Shown: positions 16,625 to 26,479, counted from the first letter of the stretch. The stretch is DNA of 64,000 nt from Brevibacillus_H sp049846925 (GCF_049846925.1 NZ_JBNCMT010000007.1:1-64000), one strand, 5' to 3'. Translations and numbers: made by a program. Notes: a model not told the origin generated them from the letters alone.

Positions 16625-18241
16625 ATGTCGTCTTTAAAACTTAGACCATGGAAATTTCCAAAGGCTGAAGTGGTAGAGCTTTATTGGTTTTGTTCACCGT
16701 ATCGAGATGTAAATGGGAATTGGATGTTACCCGTAGCATTTAAACGAAAAACCAATGAGATTAAGATTTTACATTTCTCATGGGGAATCCTACCTGCTTT
16801 ACGTCTAGGTCAGAAATACATAGACGGTCTAGCCATATCTACGAAAAAGGGAACAATTAGTTCAGTAGAGATTCCTAATGCGGAGCAAGGGCAGATTTGT
16901 TCCAGTTTTGATATGCCACCAGAGCTTTACTTTCTTTATCGTAATCAGGAGCTAGGGACTCAAAAGGTGTGGAAACGGAGTGTAGGTGAATATGACTACT
17001 ACATTCCGTGTGTTGAGATCATTAGAAGTATGTTAGCTACCTCAAGAACTCTTGCTCATCAATTACTCCAACCTAATGGATTGGAGCTCATTATTGATCA
17101 GATTAGAATTTTCGACAGTGAATTACACATCTATTTAAGCAAAGAGTTTCCAAAAAGCCTAATAAACGAAAAAAATGTCCTTCATTTGGTATGGCTCTAT
17201 TTCAATAAATTCGCAAGAACAGTTTGGGATTCTACATATACCAACTTAGTAAAAGGGACTATAGGGCAGTCTGAGAATTCTTTTGCAAATAACCGAACTA
17301 GAAATATTCCTTTAGAAACTGTATTCCCAATTGTAGGTAAAAGTCAGATAACATTTCGAGGAATTCAAGCAGGAAAAAGCATTTTAGTTATGGAGTTTAT
17401 CGGCGTTACAGGATTCGACGTCCGTTTTAATAAAATTGTTTATTCCCATCCGTTATTGAAGAGAAATGTTGAAATTGAACGCCCTCAAAAAAGCCGCATA
17501 GTAACCCAAATATCGGAGGAGAAGGGATTCATTTTAAATGACAACAGCGAATCTTCAAAAATAAATAGCCATCAGGATGTATTAGAACTCATGGCTACAT
17601 TGCATGGCTATCAACACATGCCAGACATGAAAATTAATCGAGTAGCTTTGCAAGAAATAGGAATAGAGCCCAGCACCAAGTATTCTCAAGGTAGGGGTGG
17701 ACGTAACGAACACGGACGAAAAGAGGTTAGTACACATGATTCAATGTACGGTGGGGATACATCACCAATAGAGTTTGACACTCTTCTTGCTGTTCCGATT
17801 TTTCATGGATTGGGGCTAGAGTCGTTCTTCAAGTTAATTCATTACATGCAGAAAGAGTTCCCGCAGATCAGAATATCAATGGGTGTTGTGCAATTACCCT
17901 TGGGAAAGAGATTTTCTATTTGTCCCGATGGAAATAGGCGTACTTGTGCAATTGTGTGCATCGAATCCGAAGGGAGATTACCCACATATATTTTAGAGAT
18001 TGCCAGACCTGATGATTGGTCGATTTCTACACTGCTTTTTTCATCTATAAAACCATTAAAACCGCCGCGTATAGAAAACTACATACAAAACCTACTGAAG
18101 AGCTTAGTAGAAAAGGGCGGGCATTGGGACAGAGATGCATTTGACCAATGTATTGAGCTTCACTTTAAGAAGGTAAAGCATATCAAACCACAGAGCTTAG
18201 ACAGATGGACGGAAAGAATAATGAGTAAGGTAAATAGCTAG
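16625..18241 (+). CDS. tnsE: Alternative target-selector TnsE
   Basis: Fifth gene of the tnsABCDE operon and, at 538 residues, the same length as Tn7 TnsE. Similarity that I can recall by eye includes YYIPCVEIIRSMLATSRTL (Tn7: YHIPQLELARSLFL) and the C-terminal block with a Cys-x-Asp-Gly pattern (SICPDGNRR; Tn7: HLCKDGSPR), which lies in the DNA-binding C-terminal domain of TnsE. TnsE steers Tn7 into conjugal plasmids and lagging-strand structures through the sliding clamp, so this element probably has a second, horizontal-transfer route. It is 11 bp behind tnsD and is followed by a terminator that closes the operon. No clamp-binding motif was identified with certainty. Confidence 0.85.
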   Translation: MSSLKLRPWKFPKAEVVELYWFCSPYRDVNGNWMLPVAFKRKTNEIKILHFSWGILPALRLGQKYIDGLAISTKKGTISSVEIPNAEQGQICSSFDMPPELYFLYRNQELGTQKVWKRSVGEYDYYIPCVEIIRSMLATSRTLAHQLLQPNGLELIIDQIRIFDSELHIYLSKEFPKSLINEKNVLHLVWLYFNKFARTVWDSTYTNLVKGTIGQSENSFANNRTRNIPLETVFPIVGKSQITFRGIQAGKSILVMEFIGVTGFDVRFNKIVYSHPLLKRNVEIERPQKSRIVTQISEEKGFILNDNSESSKINSHQDVLELMATLHGYQHMPDMKINRVALQEIGIEPSTKYSQGRGGRNEHGRKEVSTHDSMYGGDTSPIEFDTLLAVPIFHGLGLESFFKLIHYMQKEFPQIRISMGVVQLPLGKRFSICPDGNRRTCAIVCIESEGRLPTYILEIARPDDWSISTLLFSSIKPLKPPRIENYIQNLLKSLVEKGGHWDRDAFDQCIELHFKKVKHIKPQSLDRWTERIMSKVNS

Positions 18242-18251
18242 TAATACTGGG

Positions 18252-18291
18252 ACTGTAACAGCCTTTGTAATAAAAGGAATTACAGTTTTTT
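18252..18291 (+). terminator. Terminator of the tns operon
   Basis: Outer stem ACTGTAA/TTACAGT and inner CCTTT/AAAGG, followed by a T-run. It separates transposition genes from cargo. Confidence 0.8.
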
Positions 18292-18314
18292 AGTTACTAG
18301 AAGTGCATTCTAAA

Positions 18315-18343
18315 TTGCAAAATTAATCTGTTTTTGCTATAAT
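18315..18343 (+). promoter_or_regulatory. Promoter of the DISARM cargo
   Basis: TTGCAA and TATAAT are separated by 17 bp, a near-consensus SigA promoter. Transcription would start near 18350, only about 5 bp before the ATG. A near-repeat TGCATTCTAAA (18304) and TGCATTTTAAA (18356) brackets the promoter and may be an operator pair. Confidence 0.75.
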
Positions 18344-18354
18344 ATAGGAAGAAA

Positions 18355-18720
18355 ATGCATTTTAAACATCGTATCGTTAAGGTTGTGCCCATTTTGAAGG
18401 AAATAATTAATAAAAGAATTAATCACTACAATGAAGTTATCAAGCAGGCTGCAAAAAATGGAAATTATCTTCAAGCTTATGAAGGACAACTATTGCGAAC
18501 TGAATTGGAAAAATTGTTAGAGATGCACGAAGTTGAATTTGATCTGGAGCGCACTATAGATGAGTACTATTACTCATCAATGCAAGTAGCTAAAAAAATC
18601 AATAAATCCCATACCACGGTAATTAGACAGGTACAAAAAGGAAAACTAAGAGGAATAATTGTTGGAAGAGATTATTTCTTTCTGAAAAAATATATTGATA
18701 ATGAAATTGCTAACAGATAA
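18355..18720 (+). CDS. Small HTH DNA-binding protein, putative DISARM regulator
   Basis: A 121-residue protein. The N-terminal two thirds are helical and charged. The C-terminal third (SSMQVAKKINKSHTTVIRQVQKGKLRGIIVGRDYFFLKKYIDNEI) reads as an excisionase/MerR-like helix-turn-helix followed by the wing that these small domains use to bind DNA. It is the first gene after the cargo promoter and precedes the methyltransferase by 27 bp, so it most likely regulates the island; direct repeats flank its promoter. The ATG lies about 5 bp from the predicted transcription start with AGGAAG only partly available, so the message may be nearly leaderless. The target and regulatory sign are unknown. Confidence 0.7.
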   Translation: MHFKHRIVKVVPILKEIINKRINHYNEVIKQAAKNGNYLQAYEGQLLRTELEKLLEMHEVEFDLERTIDEYYYSSMQVAKKINKSHTTVIRQVQKGKLRGIIVGRDYFFLKKYIDNEIANR

Positions 18721-18747
18721 TCTAAAGTGATGAGGTGAGGTTTGAAA

Positions 18748-20007
18748 ATGACTGTATATATGGTGCGTGGGGAAGGACATCCCCCTGAACAAATAGTACC
18801 AACATGGAGATTAATCCCTAAAAGATGGGGACACAGCTTTCACTCAATGTGTTCGTATTTAGCTATGTTTCCACCAGGTATGCCTAGATATTTTATAGAG
18901 CAGTTCACAAATGAAGGGGATGTAGTTCTGGACCCATTTTCAGGGAGAGGAACAGCTCCATTAGAGGCTTGTAACTCTGGGAGAATTGGTATCGGGACAG
19001 ACCTTAATCCCTTAGCATATTTATTAACAAGTGCAAAATTAAATGCACCATCACTTGAAGAGGTAATTAACAGAATTGAACAATTGAAGATAATGTATGT
19101 TAGGCCCGATATCAGCGATGTACCAGAGCAAATAACAATGTTGTTTCATGAAGAAACCACTCTACCTCAACTTGTATTCATCAAAAATATGTTTGCTAAT
19201 TGGAAAAATGATATAAGTGATGTAGACAGATTCATATTGGCTGCACTAATGGGAATTATGCACGGGAAACATAAGAAGAATGGCGAAACAAGCTACTTAT
19301 CTATCAGTATGCCGAATACATTTTCGATGTCGCCAAACTATGTGAAGAACTACATTCAAAAGCATGGATTAAGCAAACCGAAAGTTGATGTATTTGATCA
19401 ACTAATAACTAAAGTGAGAAGACTTTACAAAAATAACATACCGGTAAATCAAGGAGATGCATATTTAGCTAATGCTAGAACCTTCTCCCAGATTAACAAT
19501 GAATATATATCAGAACAGAGAATTAAAATGGTCTTTACTTCTCCACCATATTTACAAGTTGTTAATTACGGAACATTTAACTGGATTCGTTTATGGGTAC
19601 TTGGTGAGGATATTAAGTTAATCGATAAGAATCTCAAATTAGATGATAAGCATACTCTATCTGGTTATGTCGATTTTATGGGAGAGATAATTAATCAGTG
19701 TGAAAGTGTCCTAGAAGACTCAGGAGTTGCATGTTTTGTTATTGGTGATGTTGCAAAGCCTGGGAAGGAGCCACTAAAGCTGGCTCAACACGTTTGGGAA
19801 GAATTGAGAGATAGAACCAATATGAATTTGCTTGGAATCGTAGAAGACCACCTTCCTGATAGTGATAAAGTAACAAGAATTTGGGGTAAAACACAGGGTA
19901 AAGCTACAAAAATAGACAGAATATTAATATTGTATAAAGGAGATACTCGACCAGAATTTAATTTCGATCCGTTTCAAGGAGAGGTAATAAACCGCTTTAC
20001 TATCTAA
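18748..20007 (+). CDS. DNA amino-methyltransferase (N4-cytosine/N6-adenine) of a DISARM locus
   Basis: SAM-dependent DNA methyltransferase of 419 residues, taken from the ATG at 18748 (GGTGAGG, spacing 7) and not from the TTG at 18742. The SAM motif I DPFSGRGTAPLEA (Asp62) lies near the N-terminus and the catalytic motif IV TSPPY (264-268) near residue 265, with about 200 residues between that may hold the target-recognition part. TSPPY marks exocyclic-amino methylation, so it is not a 5-methylcytosine enzyme (no PCQ or ENV motif). In DISARM the methylase marks self DNA. Classical class 2 loci pair DrmE with the cytosine-5 enzyme DrmMII, so this combination is unusual. It has its own terminator, separating it from the effector genes. 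Confidence 0.85.
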   Translation: MTVYMVRGEGHPPEQIVPTWRLIPKRWGHSFHSMCSYLAMFPPGMPRYFIEQFTNEGDVVLDPFSGRGTAPLEACNSGRIGIGTDLNPLAYLLTSAKLNAPSLEEVINRIEQLKIMYVRPDISDVPEQITMLFHEETTLPQLVFIKNMFANWKNDISDVDRFILAALMGIMHGKHKKNGETSYLSISMPNTFSMSPNYVKNYIQKHGLSKPKVDVFDQLITKVRRLYKNNIPVNQGDAYLANARTFSQINNEYISEQRIKMVFTSPPYLQVVNYGTFNWIRLWVLGEDIKLIDKNLKLDDKHTLSGYVDFMGEIINQCESVLEDSGVACFVIGDVAKPGKEPLKLAQHVWEELRDRTNMNLLGIVEDHLPDSDKVTRIWGKTQGKATKIDRILILYKGDTRPEFNFDPFQGEVINRFTI

Positions 20008-20047
20008 AAAAGTTCTACAATGCTGGATGCATTGTAGAACTTTTTTT
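20006..20047 (+). terminator. Strong terminator after the methyltransferase gene
   Basis: The arms at 20006-20023 and 20029-20046 form an 18-bp perfect stem (core GTTCTACAATGC/GCATTGTAGAAC) with a 5-base loop and a T-run. It uncouples methylase from effector transcription. Confidence 0.9.
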
Positions 20048-20080
20048 GCCATAATAAATCTATTTTTGGCTATTTTTAGT

Positions 20081-20086
20081 TATAAT
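20081..20086 (+). promoter_or_regulatory. Possible -10 element of the drmE-drmA-drmB-drmC operon
   Basis: TATAAT lies 51 bp before the drmE ATG and after the terminator. No good -35 hexamer at 16-18 bp is seen, so the promoter may be weak or activator-dependent. Confidence 0.4.
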
Positions 20087-20136
20087 GATACACAAACCAT
20101 AAAATTTAGAACCAAAACCGTTCAAGGGTGGTAACA

Positions 20137-22908
20137 ATGGGAAGAGAATTGTCTAGTTATGAAAAACAAAAAGCCCTACAAGCCATTATTCCAGAAAAGA
20201 TTTTTTATGGATCTTATAATGAATTAACTGGCTTTTCAGGCTTTGATCTTGGTAGAGGTATGCTGAACCATAATAAATATGGGCTTCTTGAAGCTTTGCA
20301 AGGAATTGAAGCTAGTGAAGGCAATGAAAGCGATGCTATTGAATCAAGAATCCTTCCATCAAGTGTAGATCATATTATCCTCTCTCTTTCACTAAAAGCC
20401 CATTTGCTTTCAATAGAAAATAAAAATAGTGGAGATTTAGCTTTGCTGGTTCCGCCTTTTTCGTATGCTTTTCCACTTTTTCTTTCTTATCATTTGATTT
20501 TCCAGCATCTTGGAGAATGTCTCTACCCGAAGCTAGGTGCCAAATTCGAAGAATCGCAAGGAATCTTAATAATAACAGACAATATAGAAATGCTTGCGCA
20601 TATTTGGAGAACTTCAGCTGCGGGAGCGCATCTTAGGGATTATATCAATACATACACCGTTGAGGCTGGGAGTTTTAGGAGGTTTAATTTTAACAAGCAA
20701 CAGATTAAAAAGAAAAAAGAGAAAGAAAACAATGATGGAAGTCTTCCATGGATAGGCATATTTAGAGCAGTAAGACATTCATTACCTGAAAAATTGGAGA
20801 AAAAACCAGGAGTAATAATTGTTGATTTATTACCTTTTCGTCATAGAAAAAGAGCAGAAGCATTGATCGAGTGGGCTAAACGGAATGCAAAGCATGTTAT
20901 TGTAGTAGGTCCATTACACGACGTAAATACTAACTTAGATATATTAGCAAAGATTGATAATGTTTTACCAATTGATCATTTCAATCTGTGGAAACTCAAA
21001 GAAAACTTCCAAATAAAAGAAAACGACACTTTTAACCCTGTAACAGCCTTTTGGAATTTACATGCATCCATACCCTTTATTAACGAACCAGCAAGTGAGT
21101 TTGCTATTTATAGATTGTCAGGGATTAATGTATTAGAAAAGTTAATTGCAACAGGCAATTTGCTAATTTCAAATTCAAGGGCGAAGAACGGAACGAAGCC
21201 GCAAGCAATCGTACGACTGTCAAATATATTATTAAAACTATGCTCTTTACCTATCCCATTGGAATGGTACGAGAGATCTAGGAATGCAGATGGTAAACCA
21301 ACGATTGAAGAGTTAGTCTCAAGAGCAAAAAAAATTCCACCGGAGGGTTACGAAGAAAAGATAATAATTGATAACTTATTACCACAGCTTTCCCAGTGTA
21401 TTAATGAAATTTACACCCTTCTAAAGCAGCAAAAAGAAAGTCCGAAATCTGAAGCGTTATTCAAGCTCATTAAATTATCCCCAGAAAAAGAAGGCAAGAT
21501 TACTATAGTTGTTGATGATAAAACTGTGGGAAATGAATTAAAAACTTGGTTAAAGTATCGCGGGGTAAGTGGTGAGCAGCTTAGAAATCTAAAAGTAACA
21601 GCACAAGAGGAATGGGCTAAAAACCAGCTCAAAGAAATTTATCTAGACCAGAATGAACTACCTCCAAAAATAATACTAACCAACCCATGGAAATCAAAAT
21701 ATCTAAGCTCCTTCTTTTTTTCCAATAACACCGAAATCTTCTGTATTGCTTTACCCAGTGAAGTCTCTATTTATAAAAGTCAAATCAACAAGTTATATGG
21801 GGAAAGTACCTTATATAAAGAAAAAATGGCGGAGGTATTTTATAGGTTCTTTAAAATTGCTAAATTAGACAATGCTTCAAATTTATCATCTGTTCAAATC
21901 ACAGACTATGTAATCAAGTGTTCTCCACTACAATCTCAAGACTATCAAGAAACTGATACTGCAAGGATTGATCCATTATTTGAAGACAGTATTCTTCTAC
22001 AAATGATGTCTGATAATGATAATGACGACGATGAAATGATTGAAAATGAAATAGTTAATGCGGGGGAGTATTTTTACAATACCATAGATGCCCCAGAATA
22101 TTATTGCAAGGCAATAAAAGTATTTACAAGAGACATGAGAGATCCAGAGCAATTAAGCTATTATTTTTGCTCAATCGAAGAAGGGCTCGGTCTAAAAATA
22201 AAAAAAGCTAGAGGGGAACAGGTAGATGATGTGCACCCATTAGAACTACAAAGAGGGGATATATGGGTGAAACTAAAAGTAAATCAGAAAAAAGAATTAT
22301 TCGATACCGTTCTTAGTTTGGCTTCCAACACTTTGACAATGAAATGGATACAGATAAGTACTGAAGAATGGAAAGAAATGATTAAATTACTTTGGTATAA
22401 ATACCATGACGAAAATCAGTATATGTCTGAAACATATGAAAAAATACTTCGAGCTGTACGAGAAAAGGGCAGCTCCATTTCCTCAAAGGGCGCAGTCGCA
22501 AGTTGGATCAAAGGAAACGTAACTTTAGTAAGAGATGAAAAAACAGTCAAGGCAGTTTCATTAGCTATAGGAGAAAAACATTATGTTGATAGATGGAAAT
22601 TAATTTATAAAGCTATGAGGCAACTTTGGACAATCCATATACAACTGGGAAGAGCATTAGGGAAAGTGATCATGGAGCAAGCTGCAAGGATCTCATCATA
22701 CAATCAACCAAGAACTAGATGGTTGGATCTTGGTTCTGAAATCCGCATACCTCTGGAGGACGTACTTGATGTGTTGGAGCTAAAAGAGATACTAGAGGTT
22801 GAAAAAGAAATAGAGTATGTAGTGCCTCAATCTATTATTAACAGAAAAATTGATGAAGGTAGTATAAACAACTTAATGCAGAAAGGAATGATAAAAGTTG
22901 TCCAGTAA
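20137..22908 (+). CDS. drmE: DrmE-like DISARM protein of unknown fold
   Basis: A 923-residue cytosolic protein from the ATG at 20137 (AAGGGTGG, spacing 5; the GTG at 20128 is less likely). I identify it as DrmE by place and size, not by motif: it precedes drmA, drmB and drmC. Visible features are a block around residues 105-150 (LALLVPPFSYAFPLFLSYHL then GILIITDNIEMLAHIW), an acidic-aromatic VIIVDLLPFRHR near 225 resembling a degenerate Walker B strand, and a second domain near 450 (TIVVDDKTVGNELKTWLKYR). There is no Walker A, so it is no normal helicase although the alternation resembles RecA-like folds. Residues 625-640 are very acidic (DNDNDDDEMIENE). Its stop overlaps the drmA start by 11 bp. 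Confidence 0.7.
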   Translation: MGRELSSYEKQKALQAIIPEKIFYGSYNELTGFSGFDLGRGMLNHNKYGLLEALQGIEASEGNESDAIESRILPSSVDHIILSLSLKAHLLSIENKNSGDLALLVPPFSYAFPLFLSYHLIFQHLGECLYPKLGAKFEESQGILIITDNIEMLAHIWRTSAAGAHLRDYINTYTVEAGSFRRFNFNKQQIKKKKEKENNDGSLPWIGIFRAVRHSLPEKLEKKPGVIIVDLLPFRHRKRAEALIEWAKRNAKHVIVVGPLHDVNTNLDILAKIDNVLPIDHFNLWKLKENFQIKENDTFNPVTAFWNLHASIPFINEPASEFAIYRLSGINVLEKLIATGNLLISNSRAKNGTKPQAIVRLSNILLKLCSLPIPLEWYERSRNADGKPTIEELVSRAKKIPPEGYEEKIIIDNLLPQLSQCINEIYTLLKQQKESPKSEALFKLIKLSPEKEGKITIVVDDKTVGNELKTWLKYRGVSGEQLRNLKVTAQEEWAKNQLKEIYLDQNELPPKIILTNPWKSKYLSSFFFSNNTEIFCIALPSEVSIYKSQINKLYGESTLYKEKMAEVFYRFFKIAKLDNASNLSSVQITDYVIKCSPLQSQDYQETDTARIDPLFEDSILLQMMSDNDNDDDEMIENEIVNAGEYFYNTIDAPEYYCKAIKVFTRDMRDPEQLSYYFCSIEEGLGLKIKKARGEQVDDVHPLELQRGDIWVKLKVNQKKELFDTVLSLASNTLTMKWIQISTEEWKEMIKLLWYKYHDENQYMSETYEKILRAVREKGSSISSKGAVASWIKGNVTLVRDEKTVKAVSLAIGEKHYVDRWKLIYKAMRQLWTIHIQLGRALGKVIMEQAARISSYNQPRTRWLDLGSEIRIPLEDVLDVLELKEILEVEKEIEYVVPQSIINRKIDEGSINNLMQKGMIKVVQ

Positions 22909-25900
22909 GCAGAGAATTAATGATGAAATTCGTTTTGTAACACACATGCAAGAAGTTATAAAACAAGGGATGCTTGGGCGGAATGATGTTGAAGTTGTTG
23001 GTGAAGAGCCGATCAGGAGATTTTTCTCAGGAGTGTTGTTTCCGGATTCAGAATTCAAGCGGCATCTGTCAGGAGAAAGTAGGGAAATGGATCCCCAAAT
23101 TTCTTTTAGAAGTCTATCTAAAAATTGCAATATGGGATTAGAATTTTTGGTTAAACCCTCCAATAATAAAGTAAAGTTAAGTGTATCAGGATCATTTAAA
23201 ATTTATCCAAGAATTTTCCCTACCTATAGTGAGCAGATAAAGGCGTTAGGCTACTTAGTAAACCAGGAAGAGAATTTTAACGAGAACCACAATGAACAGG
23301 ATAGTAGTGGTGAAGACCAAGAAAGTTTGGGTAATAGAAAAGAAGATGGACTGAAGTTACTTGAGAAATACAGACAGATTTTAATTAATTTTGATGATGT
23401 TGAATTTCATATTGATTACGAAAGATTGTTTTCTCATAAATTTGACTTAATGCCCTATATTCTTGAAGCAATACAAAAAACACTTACCTGGGAAGACTTA
23501 TTTTCGGTTAATAAAGAACTATTATCCAAAACGGGAACAATTTCATTAAATAAACGTCCTGAGAGTGAAGGCTCCTTTGTTGAATGGTTAAAAAGTATTA
23601 GGAGTGCAGAAGTTATTCTTCCAAACTGGAGTGCTGCTATCGTAGTAGATCCTCGTATGTACAAGGATGAAAACGGTCAAGTATTAACAAGATTTGTTGC
23701 CTCCTTAATCAATCAAACACCTGTACCGAACAAAGAACTTGGGGAAAAGCCATCAGGACATGCACTTGAGTTTTTTGATTGTGAGATATCTGTGAAAATA
23801 CTTCAAGGAGAGCATGTTCCTTTCGAGTTTGATGGGGCACCTAGAGATTATAAATACAATAAGCAGTACGCTGTTAAGGGGATAAATTGCGTAGGAGAAA
23901 GTATACAAGGTGGATTAAGAAGTGAAACGGTTCCTGTATATTTCCAAAAACTTTACAGAACGAGAGGGGATTTATCTGTAGGTTTTGATGACCTAACCAC
24001 GCCCGAAAAAGCAAATAAATCGTTAAAAGAAGTCGCCTCTAGAATGAGAGAGTACCTGAGTAGTTGGCAAGAATACATTGATAATCGTGGAGATGAAGAG
24101 CAGCCTTTACGAACAGATGAGGAAGTTCAAAGTTGCAAGCAGGACATGAAAGAATTTATTGAGGAGATAGAATCTTTTGAGTTAGGGATTTATTCGTTAA
24201 ACAGAGACAAGCGGTTGATGTCCGCTTTCAACATGATGAATGAGGTATTCAAGGAATCAGGTAAAGGGAAGTACACCTCATGGAGACTGTTCCAGATCAT
24301 ATTTGTTTTGAGAATACTACCTAGTCTTTACCTTAGAGAAATGCCAAATAACGAAATGAAAAAAGAACAAATCCTACAATCAGCCCAATATGCTGACGTC
24401 CTCTGGTTTCCGACAGGAGGAGGAAAAACAGAGGCCTATCTCGGGTTGATTGTGTGCGCATTATTTTTTGACCGATTAAGGGGTAAAAAAATCGGAGTGT
24501 CCACGTGGATAAGATTCCCATTGAGAATGTTGTCAAAAAACCAATTAGATCGTTTGGCAAAAGTTTTAATTGTTGCTGAAAAACACAGGCAAAATAATCC
24601 CGAGCTTAATGGTAAAGGTGTTCCTTTTTCAATAGGCTTTTTTGCAGGTTCGGGAAACACTGATAACTTTTTAAGCGAAACTAAAAAGAAAGAACATTTT
24701 GAAACAGAAGTAAGTAAAACAAGGGCAATGCTGCTTCATAAGTGCCCAATGTGTAATGGAGAATTGAAACTGGATTTTGACGATAACGCATGGAAAATTC
24801 TACACAAATGTCTCAATCCAGATTGTTTTGTATATAAGAGTCCTATCCTTAATGGATCATTACCAATTTATCTTACGGATTCCGAAACGTATAGGTTTGT
24901 TCCAAGTGTTATTTGTGGAACGGTAGATAAGCTTGCGATCCTGGGTAGATATAGGGAATTCTCGCATATTTTTGGTCAAGTTGGAGGGCGATGTAAAAAA
25001 CATGGGTATTATTCTGATCGCTGTATAGTAGGCGTTTTTGATAATTTTAACTCATGCGATGCCAAGGCAACCCCATCAGATAAAGCAAATGTTCAAAGTC
25101 TAAGAGCAGATTTTTATGACCCGGTACCATGTTTCTTTATACAAGATGAACTGCATTTGCTGAAAGAAGAGTTAGGAGCACTAAATGGACATTATGAAGG
25201 AGTTTTAAACGAATTTGCAAGAGCTTTTGGTAGAGAGAAGTATCATTTGCCAAAAATAATAGCAGCTACAGCGACAATAGAGTCATATGAGCATCATATT
25301 AATCATCTCTATGTCCGTCCTCCTAGGAAATATCCATCAATGGGTTATAAGGATGGAGAATCCTTTTACGCTACAAGTAAGCCAGAGATATTGCGCCGCC
25401 TATATATTGGAATACTTCCACATACAAAATCTCAGGAAGAGGTAATAGGACGAAGTCTTTATCTTTATCATAAAGAAATAAAAAGACTTTATAGTAGTTC
25501 TGCTACTGAATGGAAAAAAATGAATCTAGATAGTGTAAAGTCAGAAGGTCAATTTAAAGAGTTTTTGTCTATTTATGATCTTTCTGTGGTTTATGTTAAT
25601 CAAAAATCAATGGGGTATGATGTCAAACGAAGAATTAATGAGACAACCACACCATATTTAAAACGTGATACAGATCAGGATTTTGATTTGCAAGTGGAAA
25701 TGCTGACTGGTGAGAATGATATGGATAAGATAGTCGCTGCAATTGATCGGATTGAATCAGAAAGGAGTGGCAAAGAGTATAAAGAAAAACTACATACTCT
25801 AATTGCAACAAGTCTAATTAGTCATGGAGTAGACTTAGAACGCATAAATGCTTTCTTTATGGCGGGCATGCCTTCTAAGCAGGCAGAATATATTCAAGCA

Positions 25901-26458
25901 AGCAGCCGTTCTGCACGAACTTATGCGGGACTAGTTGTAGTAAGCTTTAGGCCAAATGATTTACGGGAAAGGTCTCAATATCAATTCTTTATTCAAAATC
26001 ATACATTTCTAGATAGATTAGTGGATCCTGTGCCTATAAATCGGATGGCATTAAAAGCTATAGAAAGAACATTACCAGGAATTTTATCAGGATTGCTTTT
26101 GTGCCTCCATTCACAAATTCACGATAAAACGATTTACAGTTGTGGTGAATATCAAAAATATATTGGTAACGTTACAGCCAAGGGTGTATTAGTAACTGAA
26201 GAATTAATTAAACAACTAAAAAATATTATTGGGACCAATTATAGCTACTTTCCTCTTACATCCCGCGAAAAAGCAAATGAGGTAATTGAACAAATTTTTA
26301 ATGAGAAGGACCACATTCTGAATTCTTCACCCACAACTATAAAAATTAAGGATGAAAGAATTCTTAATCCGATAACCAGCTTTAGGGATATCGAAGAAGG
26401 GTTACCCTTGCTTTCCACGGCAGAGACAACCGTAATACTTAAAACATCATCTATTTAG
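22898..26458 (+). CDS. drmA: DISARM helicase DrmA
   Basis: Large superfamily 2 helicase of the DISARM anti-phage system; 1186 residues from a TTG start behind AAAGGA. Motif I is FPTGGGKTEAYLGL (Lys near 509), motif II is the DExH form QDELH (Asp750), motif III reads AATATIESY near 788, and motifs V/VI are TSLISHGVDLERI and QASSRSARTY near 970-1010. A treble-clef-like cysteine set (CPMCNGEL...HKCLNPDC, 620-648) interrupts the helicase core. The long N-terminal part (about 480 residues) has no motif I can name. In characterised DISARM, DrmA works with DrmB on DNA carrying a 5' overhang. Translation is probably coupled to drmE, and drmB follows 21 bp later. Confidence 0.92.
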   Translation: MSSKQRINDEIRFVTHMQEVIKQGMLGRNDVEVVGEEPIRRFFSGVLFPDSEFKRHLSGESREMDPQISFRSLSKNCNMGLEFLVKPSNNKVKLSVSGSFKIYPRIFPTYSEQIKALGYLVNQEENFNENHNEQDSSGEDQESLGNRKEDGLKLLEKYRQILINFDDVEFHIDYERLFSHKFDLMPYILEAIQKTLTWEDLFSVNKELLSKTGTISLNKRPESEGSFVEWLKSIRSAEVILPNWSAAIVVDPRMYKDENGQVLTRFVASLINQTPVPNKELGEKPSGHALEFFDCEISVKILQGEHVPFEFDGAPRDYKYNKQYAVKGINCVGESIQGGLRSETVPVYFQKLYRTRGDLSVGFDDLTTPEKANKSLKEVASRMREYLSSWQEYIDNRGDEEQPLRTDEEVQSCKQDMKEFIEEIESFELGIYSLNRDKRLMSAFNMMNEVFKESGKGKYTSWRLFQIIFVLRILPSLYLREMPNNEMKKEQILQSAQYADVLWFPTGGGKTEAYLGLIVCALFFDRLRGKKIGVSTWIRFPLRMLSKNQLDRLAKVLIVAEKHRQNNPELNGKGVPFSIGFFAGSGNTDNFLSETKKKEHFETEVSKTRAMLLHKCPMCNGELKLDFDDNAWKILHKCLNPDCFVYKSPILNGSLPIYLTDSETYRFVPSVICGTVDKLAILGRYREFSHIFGQVGGRCKKHGYYSDRCIVGVFDNFNSCDAKATPSDKANVQSLRADFYDPVPCFFIQDELHLLKEELGALNGHYEGVLNEFARAFGREKYHLPKIIAATATIESYEHHINHLYVRPPRKYPSMGYKDGESFYATSKPEILRRLYIGILPHTKSQEEVIGRSLYLYHKEIKRLYSSSATEWKKMNLDSVKSEGQFKEFLSIYDLSVVYVNQKSMGYDVKRRINETTTPYLKRDTDQDFDLQVEMLTGENDMDKIVAAIDRIESERSGKEYKEKLHTLIATSLISHGVDLERINAFFMAGMPSKQAEYIQASSRSARTYAGLVVVSFRPNDLRERSQYQFFIQNHTFLDRLVDPVPINRMALKAIERTLPGILSGLLLCLHSQIHDKTIYSCGEYQKYIGNVTAKGVLVTEELIKQLKNIIGTNYSYFPLTSREKANEVIEQIFNEKDHILNSSPTTIKIKDERILNPITSFRDIEEGLPLLSTAETTVILKTSSI

Positions 26459-26479
26459 AAAAAAGTAAGGAGGGAAAAT

